64,000 bases of DNA from Salinibacterium sp. (lineage in GTDB: Bacteria; Actinomycetota; Actinomycetes; Actinomycetales; Microbacteriaceae), in assembly GCA_025351795.1 (NCBI GenBank), contig JANXVG010000005.1, positions 1-64,000 of the forward strand, read 5' to 3'. Positions 19,185-27,166 of this stretch are shown in pieces. Within the stretch, counting starts at the first letter, position 1. Each line of letters opens with the position of its first letter. The notes beneath the pieces were generated by a model. That model ran no database searches and was not told where the DNA came from. It saw nothing but the letters and a program-made list of their open reading frames with translations. The translations under genes and the position numbers were made by a program.

Positions 19185-20629
19185 CCCCAGCGAAGAACAC
19201 CACGTCACCGAAGCTCACCGAGAGCGAATGGACCCACGACGCGGCAGGCCTCGCAGCTCTCGCACCGAAGGATTTCACGTTTGGCGTTGCCACGGCAGCA
19301 TTCCAGATCGAGGGTGCGATTCGCGAAGGCGGGCGTGAGCCGTCGACCTGGGACACCTTCATGGGGCAACCAGAACGCATCAGTGACGGATCTGACGCGT
19401 CCATCGCCACCGACCACTATCACCGCTATCCCGAAGACGTGCGGCTCATGAAAGAGCTCGGTGTCGACGCGTACCGATTTTCGATCGGGTGGCCGCGCGT
19501 ACAGCCAGGCGGAGTGGGCAAGGCGAATCGTGAAGGGCTCGCATTTTACGACCGGCTGATCGATGAACTGCTTGCCGCAGGCATCCGCCCGATGGCCACG
19601 CTCTTCCACTGGGACACCCCCGAACCGCTGCAGCACGCGGGTGGCTGGCTTAACCGCGACACCGCGTACCGGTTTGCTGATTTCGCCCTCATCGCGGCGG
19701 AAGCCTTTGGCGACCGGGTCGCCCAGTGGGTCACGATCAACGAGCCAACTACCGTCACCCTCAACGGCTATGCACTGGGCATTCACGCACCGGGTGCGAC
19801 TCTCATGTTCGACTCGCTGATCACCGTTCACCACCAGCTACTCGGTCACGGGCTCGCGGTGCAAGCACTGCGCTCGGAAGATGTGGTCGGCCAGATTGGG
19901 ATAGCCAACGTGCATTCGCCGGTCATTCCCTATGGCAAGGGTTTCAAGACCGGCGCGTACGCCGAGCTTTTCGACCTCATCCACAACCGCATCTATGCAG
20001 ACCCTGTGCTGCTCGGTCGGTACCCAAAGTTTCCGCGGTCGATGCGCACGATCTTCCGGCCGCTCATCGAAGTGGATGACGCCGACCTCGCGATCATCGC
20101 CCAGCCCCTCGACTTCTACGGTCTCAACTACTACATGCCGACGCGCATTGCCTCCGGTGCGCCCACCGACAACACAATGCCTGATGGTGTGTGGGCGGCT
20201 GGCGCGAGCCAACTACCTTTTCACATCGCGCCGTGGCCAGAACTACCGACCACCAGTTTCGGTTGGCCGGTCGCGCCAGATTATCTGCGGGTGGCCCTAG
20301 CGGACTACGCCACGCGCTACGCGGGAAAACTGCCACCCGTCTACATCACCGAGGGCGGTGCGAGCTTCGTCGACACCGTGCAGGCCGACGGATCGATCGA
20401 TGACGAGTCGAGGACCGCCTACCTGGCCGAACACCTCGCGGTGGCATTCGCGGGTGCCCCCGGTGTTGACGTACGTGGCTACTTCATCTGGACGCTGCTC
20501 GACAACTGGGAGTGGGCGGCAGGTTTCAGCCAGCGTTTCGGACTCGTACACGTCGATGCCGACACCCAGGATCGCACGCCCAAGCGCTCGTACCGCTGGC
20601 TGCAGCAACTGCTCGGCGCGCGCGGCTGA
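19181..20629 (+). CDS. Glycoside hydrolase family 1 beta-glucosidase
   Basis: A 482-residue retaining beta-glycosidase, cytoplasmic (no signal peptide). The catalytic acid/base is in WVTINEPTTV and the nucleophile in VYITEGGASF, where the common TENG motif is TEGG. The N-terminal GH1 signature reads DFTFGVATAAFQIEGA, and YFIWTLLDNWEWAAGFSQRFGL carries the aglycone/glucose-binding residues. It overlaps the oxidase stop by 4 nt and is the last gene of the TetR operon. It would hydrolyse imported beta-glucosides; the natural substrate is not deducible. Confidence 0.95.
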   Translation: MTPAKNTTSPKLTESEWTHDAAGLAALAPKDFTFGVATAAFQIEGAIREGGREPSTWDTFMGQPERISDGSDASIATDHYHRYPEDVRLMKELGVDAYRFSIGWPRVQPGGVGKANREGLAFYDRLIDELLAAGIRPMATLFHWDTPEPLQHAGGWLNRDTAYRFADFALIAAEAFGDRVAQWVTINEPTTVTLNGYALGIHAPGATLMFDSLITVHHQLLGHGLAVQALRSEDVVGQIGIANVHSPVIPYGKGFKTGAYAELFDLIHNRIYADPVLLGRYPKFPRSMRTIFRPLIEVDDADLAIIAQPLDFYGLNYYMPTRIASGAPTDNTMPDGVWAAGASQLPFHIAPWPELPTTSFGWPVAPDYLRVALADYATRYAGKLPPVYITEGGASFVDTVQADGSIDDESRTAYLAEHLAVAFAGAPGVDVRGYFIWTLLDNWEWAAGFSQRFGLVHVDADTQDRTPKRSYRWLQQLLGARG

Positions 20630-20690
20630 CCGTGGCCGGCTGACGGTGGCTGACGGTGGCTGGCGGCGCGCGGCTGGCCGGTGAAGCCCA
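20630..20690. repeat. Short ggctgacggt tandem units downstream of the GH1 gene
   Basis: A 10-bp unit ggctgacggt is repeated at 20638-20647 and 20648-20657 with degenerate copies on both sides (about 20624-20685), starting at the stop codon of the glucosidase gene. It may partly fold as a G+C-rich terminator, but no clean hairpin with a T run is visible. Confidence 0.6.
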
Positions 20691-20768
20691 CGCCCGCTAC
20701 CCGCGAGTTCGCTTCGAGCGTCGAATATCGCGGGCATGCTCCGATCGCCCTCCCGTATAGTTGCGCGT

Positions 20769-21335
20769 ATGGACTTCCTCATCGTCATTGGCGTAATCGT
20801 GCTGCTCGTGGTCATCGTCGGTATCTATCTGTGGGCAACATACAACTCCCTCGTCACGCTCAATGTGCGCGTCGACGAAGCATGGAGCGACATCACGGTG
20901 CAGCTCAAGCGTCGCGCCGACCTCATCCCAAACCTCATTGAATCGGTCAAGGGCTACGCTGCGCACGAGGCGGGCGTCTTCGAGGCCGTCACGAAGGCTC
21001 GCGCCGAGACGCTCAACGTTTCGGGCCCTGCCGATGCCGCTGTCGCCGAGAACCACATGCAGACCGCACTCAAGAGCATCTTTGCTGTCGCTGAGGCATA
21101 TCCGCAACTGCAGGCCAGCCAGAACTTCCTGCAGCTGCAGGGGGAGCTCGTCGACACCGAAGACAAGATTCAGGCCAGCCGTCGTTTCTACAACGGGGGC
21201 GTGCGCGAGCTCAACACGAAAATCAAGACGTTCCCGAACACGCTGTTCGTGCGCAACCTCGGCTTCACGGAGCGTGAATTCTTCGAAGTGGCCGATTCCG
21301 CATCGATCGCCGAGCCACCGCGGGTGCAGTTCTAA
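20769..21335 (+). CDS. LemA family protein
   Basis: A 188-residue protein: one N-terminal transmembrane helix (FLIVIGVIVLLVVIVGIYLW) followed by the LemA helical bundle. Motifs YNSLVTLNVRVDEAWSDI, LKRRADLIPNL, YPQLQASQNFLQLQ and RRFYNGGVRELNT are all present. The pairing with htpX directly downstream is conserved in many bacteria and suggests a role with membrane protein quality control; the precise function is not established. Start is the ATG at 20769, from which the membrane helix begins at once. Confidence 0.93.
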   Translation: MDFLIVIGVIVLLVVIVGIYLWATYNSLVTLNVRVDEAWSDITVQLKRRADLIPNLIESVKGYAAHEAGVFEAVTKARAETLNVSGPADAAVAENHMQTALKSIFAVAEAYPQLQASQNFLQLQGELVDTEDKIQASRRFYNGGVRELNTKIKTFPNTLFVRNLGFTEREFFEVADSASIAEPPRVQF

Positions 21336-21383
21336 GGTTTCCGACGTAGTTTGTAGCCGTGCGAACCCGATCTAAGGACTTCC

Positions 21384-22265
21384 ATGTATCGCGCGATCGC
21401 GAAGAATAAACGCAACACGGTGTTCATCATCCTGTTGTTCCTGCTGATCATTGGCGGCCTTGGTCTGTTGGCCGGGTACATCTACAACAATGCGTCAATC
21501 GTGGTTATCACGCTCGTGATCGCCACGGCCTACGCGGTGATCCAGTACTTCACAGCGTCGACGCTCGCGCTCAGCATGAGCGGTGCCCAAGAGATTCAGA
21601 AGGCCGATAACCCGCGGCTGTACCGCATCATCGAGAACCTGTCGATCACCACGGGTATGCCCATGCCCAAGGTGTACATCGTCAATGACCCGGCTCCGAA
21701 CGCGTTCGCCACCGGGCGCGACCCACAGCACGCATGCGTTGCGGCGACCACCGGCCTGCTCGACCTCATGAACGACTCCGAACTCGAAGGCGTCATGGCA
21801 CACGAGATGGGCCACGTGCAGAACTACGACATCCGTGTCTCGATGATCGTCTTCGGGCTGGTCGTTGCCGTCGGTTTCATCGCCGACATTTTCTTACGCA
21901 TGGCGTTCTTCGGCGGCCGCGGAAATGACCGAGGGGGCGGTAACCCGGTCGTGCTGGTCTTCGGCCTCGCCGCAATGCTCGTCGCACCAGTCGTTGCTGC
22001 CGCGGTTCAGGCCGCGATCTCGCGCCAGCGCGAATATCTGGCGGATGCCACGAGTGCGATGACCACTCGCAACCCCGACGAGCTGGCGAGCGCCCTCACC
22101 AAGCTCGAGCAGTATGGCCGCCCGATGCAGAAGCAAAACTCCACGATGTCGCACTTGTGGATTTCTGACCCGATGAAACCGGGTCTGTTCTCGCGCATGT
22201 TCAGCACCCACCCACCGCTGCCCGACCGCATCGTGCGACTGGGCAAGATCGGCTCGAGCTTCTAG
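21384..22265 (+). CDS. htpX: Zinc metalloprotease HtpX
   Basis: A 293-residue membrane-bound M48 metalloprotease that degrades damaged membrane proteins. Two N-terminal helices (residues about 12-60), the zinc motif MAHEMGHVQNYD near residue 140, two further helices, and the third zinc ligand region in REYLADATSAMTTRNPDELASAL are visible. The C-terminal FSTHPPLPDRI is diagnostic. It lies 48 nt after lemA and is probably cotranscribed. The last codons and stop are involved in a 29-bp partial tandem duplication. Confidence 0.96.
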   Translation: MYRAIAKNKRNTVFIILLFLLIIGGLGLLAGYIYNNASIVVITLVIATAYAVIQYFTASTLALSMSGAQEIQKADNPRLYRIIENLSITTGMPMPKVYIVNDPAPNAFATGRDPQHACVAATTGLLDLMNDSELEGVMAHEMGHVQNYDIRVSMIVFGLVVAVGFIADIFLRMAFFGGRGNDRGGGNPVVLVFGLAAMLVAPVVAAAVQAAISRQREYLADATSAMTTRNPDELASALTKLEQYGRPMQKQNSTMSHLWISDPMKPGLFSRMFSTHPPLPDRIVRLGKIGSSF

Positions 22266-22292
22266 CTGGTGCTGCGATCGGCTCGAGCTTCT
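22247..22292. repeat. 17-bp direct repeat spanning the htpX stop
   Basis: gatcggctcgagcttct occurs at 22247-22263, inside the last codons of htpX, and again at 22276-22292 just after the stop, at a period of 29 bp. It looks like a partial duplication of the gene end. The spacer to the ycaQ-like stop (22392) is otherwise featureless. Confidence 0.85.
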
Positions 22293-22391
22293 CGCTCGGC
22301 CGGGTGCACGTGTTGCGGCTGGCTTGCGCTTCTCCGCAGCAGTGTTGGCTCCTTGTCGTACCGGGATTCGCACACGGTCGGCGGGATCGAT

Positions 22392-23579
22392 CTAGTGACC
22401 GAGCGCGCCCGCGATCGCGGCAGACAGGTCTCCCCGACCGGCAACCTCGATTCGGTCGAGGGCCTGCCATGCGGCCGCCTCGCGAAGCATGGGAACGATG
22501 CGTTGCTCGATGTCGGCCGGGGCATCCGCTTCCCGCCATGCCGACTGCACGCGCAGCACGCCCGCTTGGCGATCGCTCTTGAGGTCGATGCGGCCCACGA
22601 TGGCCTCATCGACGAGCACGGGTAGTGAGTAGTAGCCGAAGACGCGCTTCGGGGCCGGTGTGTAGATCTCGATGCGATAGTGAAACCCAAACATGCGCAG
22701 CGTGCGGTCGCGCTCCCAGACCATCGGGTCGAAGGGTGAGAGCAGCGCTGTGGTCTCGATACGGCGGGGGATGCGGGCATCGCGATGCAGCCAGGCCGGT
22801 TTGCCCCAGCCGTGCACCGTCACGGGCCACAGTTCACCCGTCTCAACGAGTTCGTCGATGGCCTGCTTAGTGGTGGTCTGTGTCAAGCGAAAATAGTCCG
22901 CGATGTCGCGATGCGTGCCCACCCCGAGCGCGCGGGCGCCGAAGCGCACGAGTTCGCGAACGGCCTCCGGTTTCGGGATGTCGCGCTGCACCACGTCGGC
23001 CGGCAGTCGACTCGCTGCCAGGTCGTAGCTGCGCTCGAAGCGAGTACGGCCAGCGGTGACCACTTCGCCCCACATGAACAGTGTCTCCAGCCCGGTCTTC
23101 ACATCCGACCACCCCCACCATGGGCCCGTGCGCCGATTGGCGTCGTGCTCGATCTGACGCGCGGTGAGTGGCCCCTTCGCCGCGAGCTCGCCGCGCAGAA
23201 AGTCGAGCATCGACCCGTTTTCTGCGCCCCATCGCGCCCAGTCTGAGGCGTCTGAGCGCCTCGCCTCCATCGCCCACCGCCAGAGCGGCCAGGACTCAAC
23301 GGGAATGATCGCGGCCTGGTGCGCCCACGCCTCGGTATATGCACTCTTTCGCCCGAATGTAAGCCGGTCGAGCGCGGCCTTGTCGTATGCCCCGAGCCGC
23401 GCGAACACGGGCAGGTAATGACTGCGTTCGAACACGGTGACCGAGTCGAGTTGCAGCAGGCCGAGTCTCGCTATCAGGAGATTCAGCTGGCGGGTGGCAA
23501 CGGGAGCGTGCGGCCGGCCGAAGCCTTGGGCCGCCAGGGCGATGCGTCGCGCCGCGGCGGCAGAAATCGTCTCAACCAT
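22392..23579 (-). CDS. YcaQ-type winged-helix DNA glycosylase (HTH_42)
   Basis: A 395-residue protein of the AlkX/YcaQ family, DNA glycosylases that unhook interstrand crosslinks and excise bulky alkylated bases. The N-terminal winged-helix region carries the catalytic QxD motif within GLLQLDSVTVFERSHYLPVFARLG, and a second conserved block reads TALLSPFDPMVWERDRT, followed by the C-terminal beta domain RVFGYYSLPVLV. Transcribed leftward toward htpX (convergent). Its upstream region is filled by a 19-bp repeat array, so its promoter must lie within or across it. Confidence 0.88.
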   Translation of the reverse strand: MVETISAAAARRIALAAQGFGRPHAPVATRQLNLLIARLGLLQLDSVTVFERSHYLPVFARLGAYDKAALDRLTFGRKSAYTEAWAHQAAIIPVESWPLWRWAMEARRSDASDWARWGAENGSMLDFLRGELAAKGPLTARQIEHDANRRTGPWWGWSDVKTGLETLFMWGEVVTAGRTRFERSYDLAASRLPADVVQRDIPKPEAVRELVRFGARALGVGTHRDIADYFRLTQTTTKQAIDELVETGELWPVTVHGWGKPAWLHRDARIPRRIETTALLSPFDPMVWERDRTLRMFGFHYRIEIYTPAPKRVFGYYSLPVLVDEAIVGRIDLKSDRQAGVLRVQSAWREADAPADIEQRIVPMLREAAAWQALDRIEVAGRGDLSAAIAGALGH

Positions 23580-23620
23580 GTGAGGGAGACACTACCGCCG
23601 ACCGCCCACACTCGGTGCTC

Positions 23621-23752
23621 GGTTCAGGAACTGCGCTCTGGTTGAGGAACTGCGCTCTGGTTGAGGAACTACGCTCTGGTTGAGGAACTACGCTCGGTTC
23701 AGGAACTGTGCTCTGGTTAAGGAACTACGCTCCGGTTCAGGACCTACGCTCT
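23621..23752. repeat. Seven tandem copies of a 19-bp unit
   Basis: Units of ggttgaggaactgcgctct type start at 23621, 23640, 23659, 23678, 23696, 23715 and 23734; the fourth is 18 bp. Copies differ at one to three positions (c/g, g/a, t/c). The array runs from about 40 bp upstream of the ycaQ-like start to the stop codon of the HAD gene, leaving no spacer there. The period is not a multiple of three, and no reading frame uses it. There are no unique spacers, so it is not a CRISPR array. Confidence 0.95.
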
Positions 23753-23754
23753 GG

Positions 23755-24441
23755 TCAGGCGCGCGCCTCGGCAAGCTCTAGCACGTCGACAACGCTGGCC
23801 AAGATGTAGTCGTGCGGATGCGGCTCAAGCTCGGCGCGACCCAACTTGCCGGTCAGCACACCGACCGCGATCACCCCGGCGTTCTTGGCCGCTTGCAGAT
23901 CGACGATGGTATCGCCCGCGGCGAGCACGGCGCGCACATCGTGCACACCGGTGCGTTCCATCGCGCGATGGATGAGGTACGGGGCCGGGCGTCCCTCGGC
24001 GACATCCGAGGTGGTCACTACGGCATCCAGCAGATCGGTCGGGTCTTGGCCGACTCTCCAGCCGACCGAGGCGAGCAATGGAACTGCGACGTCGTCGGAA
24101 AATCCGGTGGTCAGCGCTATCTTGATGCCACGGCGGCGCAACTCGCGAAGGGTGTCGACCACGCCCTCGATTGCCACCGGCGGGTTCTGCCGATAGGAGT
24201 CGGCGAGCAGTTGCCGAAATCGCCCAAAGGCGGCATCGACCGCCAGAGGTTCCGCGGTCACGCCTCCGAGGCGCATCAGTGCGGTGATTGCCGTCACTTT
24301 GTCGGTGCCCATCCAGTGCTGCAAGGCGATCGGGTCGACCCGCGCGCCGGTCTCTTCGACAGCGGTCGAGAGGGCGAGGTACACCGAGCCATGGTCGTCG
24401 ATGGTCGTGCCAGCCATGTCGAACGCCACCAGTTCAATCAT
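23755..24441 (-). CDS. Phosphonatase-like HAD hydrolase
   Basis: A 228-residue haloacid dehalogenase-superfamily hydrolase of the PhnX-like group. The nucleophile aspartate is in VAFDMAGTTID (residue 8), and MGTDKVTAI places a Lys (residue 48) where phosphonatases form a Schiff base with phosphonoacetaldehyde. Later motifs are LTTGFS (Thr) and VLAAGDTIVDLQAAKNAG (metal-binding Asp). Expected reaction: phosphonoacetaldehyde or a similar C-P substrate to aldehyde and phosphate. Start is the ATG at 24441 with GGAG upstream. It diverges from the FAD oxidoreductase gene, its probable pathway partner. Confidence 0.82.
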   Translation of the reverse strand: MIELVAFDMAGTTIDDHGSVYLALSTAVEETGARVDPIALQHWMGTDKVTAITALMRLGGVTAEPLAVDAAFGRFRQLLADSYRQNPPVAIEGVVDTLRELRRRGIKIALTTGFSDDVAVPLLASVGWRVGQDPTDLLDAVVTTSDVAEGRPAPYLIHRAMERTGVHDVRAVLAAGDTIVDLQAAKNAGVIAVGVLTGKLGRAELEPHPHDYILASVVDVLELAEARA

Positions 24442-24634
24442 GATCGACTCCGTATCTCCACGTGTGTGTGGTGCACTCTGCGCCCTTCGGCGCACCTTCG
24501 ACGCGCTCTATGCGTCCCGCGGTGGCGCACGGTGGTCTACCCGCGGACTTTTCGAGGATATCCGCTGCGAGACGAACCAGCACGTACTATTCCGGTACAG
24601 CAGTCGAACAGCGTGCAAACAGTCCTGCGGAAGT

Positions 24635-24665
24635 GCGCTGGCCGGTTGACGTACCGGCCGAGCGC
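24635..24665. promoter_or_regulatory. Inverted repeat in the divergent promoter region
   Basis: gcgctggccggt and accggccgagcgc form a hairpin or dyad with a 6-bp centre (tgacgt) and one bulged base, ending 17 bp before the start of the FAD oxidoreductase gene. It is the only strong dyad in the 241-bp divergent spacer (24442-24682), so it is a candidate operator, or a leader hairpin for the rightward gene. Confidence 0.4.
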
Positions 24666-24682
24666 CAGCAGACTCGTTATTC

Positions 24683-25819
24683 ATGAGTTCGCGCGCTGTT
24701 GCCCCACCCGGTTGCGATGTACTGGTCGTCGGTGCCGGGATCGTTGGTCTCGCTCACGCTGCTGAGGCAGTGAGTCGCGGGCTCTCGGTGGTCGTGGTCG
24801 ACCGAGATGCGCGCGCGGTTGGTGCATCCGTTCGCAATTTCGGGCACTGCTGTGTCACGGCCCAATCCGGCGAGCTTCTGGAGCTTGCACAGGCAGCCCG
24901 CGAGCGCTGGCTTCGCCACAGTCGGGATGCCGGGTTCTTCTCGGTTGAGTCGGGGGCGCTCGCCGTTGCGCAGAGTTCGCGTGAGTTGGCTGTGCTCGAC
25001 GAGCTCAGCGCATCGCGTGAACCAGGACAGGTGCAGTTGCTCTCGACACAAGAACTTCGTGCTCGATTCGCAGCAATCGGCGGTTCCGCAGTGGTGGGTG
25101 GGGCGGTATTGCGTGACGATGTGCGCGTCGACCCACGTGAAGCGGTCGGTGGGCTCGCAGCGTGGCTCGCGGCGCAACCAGGTGTGACGTTTCTCTGGCG
25201 TACGGCGTTTCTCGGTGGGTCTAGTGGTGTCGCTGAGACCTCGCGGGGCACGATCTCAGCCACCCGCATCATCGTCTGCGTGGGCCACGATCTCGACTAT
25301 CTGTATCCGCAGCTTTCGGCCGACCACGAGATTGAGCGGTGTGCGCTTCAGATGGCACTTGTTACGTCACCCGCATCCGTCCGAATCTCTGCCGCTGTGC
25401 TTACCGGCACCTCAATGCTGCGGTATCCGGCGTTTGCAGAGACGATTGCGGCCGTTGACCTCAGCATCGAACTCACCGAGACCGACCCATTGCTGATCGA
25501 GATCGACGCTAACATCATGTTCACTCAGCGACCGGATGGCACCCTCATCGTGGGCGATAGCCATCGATACGCGGAAACGATAGACCCCTTCCTCGGTGAG
25601 TCCACCTCACGGCTGCTGCTGGCTCGCGTCGCGCGAGTGCTCGGCGTGAATCGACTGCGTGTGCTGCAGCGGTGGCAGGGCGTTTACGCGTCTAGTGTGC
25701 AGCACCCGTATCTGGTGGCAGAGCCGGAGCGGGGCGTGACCGCCGTGACCGTGACCTCGGGCGTCGGGATGACCATCTCACTCGGCCTCGCAGCGAAAGT
25801 ATTCGCCACTCTCGATTAG
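24683..25819 (+). CDS. FAD-dependent oxidoreductase of a phosphonate-associated family (PbfD/HpnW-like)
   Basis: A 378-residue DAO-type flavoenzyme: the dinucleotide-binding VLVVGAGIVGLAHAAEAVSRG begins near residue 13, and VGASVRNFGHCCVT and the C-terminal VTSGVGMTISLGLA are conserved segments of the TIGR03364 type. Members sit beside phosphonatase-like HAD genes and aminoethylphosphonate-type transporters, as here. PbfD-type enzymes oxidatively deaminate N-methylated or free 2-aminoethylphosphonate to phosphonoacetaldehyde, which would feed the adjacent HAD enzyme. Family assignment is by remembered similarity; substrate is inference from context. Confidence 0.8.
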   Translation: MSSRAVAPPGCDVLVVGAGIVGLAHAAEAVSRGLSVVVVDRDARAVGASVRNFGHCCVTAQSGELLELAQAARERWLRHSRDAGFFSVESGALAVAQSSRELAVLDELSASREPGQVQLLSTQELRARFAAIGGSAVVGGAVLRDDVRVDPREAVGGLAAWLAAQPGVTFLWRTAFLGGSSGVAETSRGTISATRIIVCVGHDLDYLYPQLSADHEIERCALQMALVTSPASVRISAAVLTGTSMLRYPAFAETIAAVDLSIELTETDPLLIEIDANIMFTQRPDGTLIVGDSHRYAETIDPFLGESTSRLLLARVARVLGVNRLRVLQRWQGVYASSVQHPYLVAEPERGVTAVTVTSGVGMTISLGLAAKVFATLD

Positions 25820-25826
25820 GTGGTCG

Positions 25827-25881
25827 GCACCCGAATCGACGGTACGCACCCAATCGGCGGCGCGTACCCGAATAGACGATT
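25827..25881. repeat. Three degenerate 18-19-bp direct repeats before the ABC operon
   Basis: gcacccgaatcgacggta (from 25827), gcacccaatcggcggcg (from 25846) and gtacccgaatagacgat (from 25864) are similar and in one orientation. They lie in the 194-bp spacer upstream of the substrate-binding protein gene. They could be sites for a regulator binding one face of the helix, or another slippage product. Confidence 0.5.
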
Positions 25882-26013
25882 GCCGTTGTCCTGACGTTAA
25901 CCCAGCGAGCACCGGCACGCTACCCGACGGGGTCACGATTCGAGAGTCAACTTCGGGATCCCAAGTTCACCCCACAGCGTGCACACCCGGAGTCGACCAT
26001 TGGGAGGATTCAC

Positions 26014-27156
26014 TTGATCAACAAGCGCTATATCGCTGGAGCGGCACTCATCGCCGCGGTCGCGATCTCGCTCACCGCCTGCACCTCGACCGGAAGCACG
26101 GGCGGCAGTTCTCACTCCGCTAGCGCCAAGACGGCGACGAGCGCTGCTGATCTGGGCGGCATGGCTGCACTGGTCACTGCAGCAAACGCCGAGGGCCAGC
26201 TCAACGTCATCACCCTTCCGCCGTCGTGGGCTAACTACGGCGCGATCATCGCGGGATTCCAGAAGAAGTACCCGGGGATCAAGATCAACTCGGCAAACCC
26301 TGACGGCTCAAGCGCCGACGAGATTTCGGCAGCTAAGGCTCAAAAGGGCCAAGACACGGCGCCCGATGTCTTCGACCTCGGCACCGCGGTGCTTCAGGCG
26401 AACCTCGCGGTCGCCGCACCGTACAAGGTCGCCAACTGGGCAGACATTCCTGACAACTTCAAGGATGCCGCTGGCACCTGGTACTACGACTACACCGGCC
26501 TCATGTCGATCGGCTACGACTCCACCGTGATCAAGACCGCGCCGAAGTCGATCGACGACCTGCTCGGCGCCAGCTACGCCGGCAAGGTCGCCATCAAGGG
26601 CAACCCGACCCAAGCGAACGAGGCAGCAAGCGCCGTGTACATGGCAGCGCTGCAGAGCAAGGGCTCAGCAGATAACATCCAAGCGGGCATTGACTTCTTC
26701 CAGAAGCTGAAGACGGCCGGCAACTTCCTTGCTGTGACGCCTTCGCAGGCGACCGTTGTCTCTGGCGAAACCCCCGTCGTAATCCAGTGGAGCTACAACA
26801 ACCTCGCATGGGGTGCCGCTGGCGGAACCGCTGGTAACCCGAACTTCAAGACCGTCGTGCTTCCCGGCACCGCTGTCGGAAGCTACTACAACCAGGCTAT
26901 CAACGTCGACGCACCTCACCCGGCGGCTGCCCGCCTCTGGGAGGAGTACCTCTACACCCCCGAGGTGCAGAACCTGTTCCTCGCCTCTGGTGCATACCCC
27001 TCCACGTTGGCCGCGATGGTATCCGCTAAGACGATTGACGCCACCGTGCTTGCCGCTGTAGGTGCCGCACCGGCCGACTTCGTTCAGCTGACCGCGGCGC
27101 AGGCCAAAGCGGCAGCGGCAGTGCTCACCTCCAAGTGGGCTGCGGCGATCGGCTAA
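26014..27156 (+). CDS. ABC transporter substrate-binding lipoprotein (phosphonate-type)
   Basis: A 380-residue extracellular solute-binding protein of the type that includes iron, polyamine and 2-aminoethylphosphonate binders. The N-terminal signal ends in a lipobox (SLTAC), with the mature Cys followed by a Ser/Thr/Gly linker. The mature part begins with LNVITLPPSWANYGAIIAGFQKKYPGI pieces typical of this fold. The start is a TTG at 26014 with a strong GGAGGA just upstream. First gene of a four-gene importer operon; aminoethylphosphonate as ligand is inferred from the neighbouring HAD and FAD genes. Confidence 0.85.
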   Translation: MINKRYIAGAALIAAVAISLTACTSTGSTGGSSHSASAKTATSAADLGGMAALVTAANAEGQLNVITLPPSWANYGAIIAGFQKKYPGIKINSANPDGSSADEISAAKAQKGQDTAPDVFDLGTAVLQANLAVAAPYKVANWADIPDNFKDAAGTWYYDYTGLMSIGYDSTVIKTAPKSIDDLLGASYAGKVAIKGNPTQANEAASAVYMAALQSKGSADNIQAGIDFFQKLKTAGNFLAVTPSQATVVSGETPVVIQWSYNNLAWGAAGGTAGNPNFKTVVLPGTAVGSYYNQAINVDAPHPAAARLWEEYLYTPEVQNLFLASGAYPSTLAAMVSAKTIDATVLAAVGAAPADFVQLTAAQAKAAAAVLTSKWAAAIG

Positions 27157-27166
27157 CACCACAACC

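Noticed and set aside
23621-23752. Possible CRISPR array
   Set aside because: Units of 19 bp follow one another without unique spacers and no cas genes are near; it is a plain tandem repeat.
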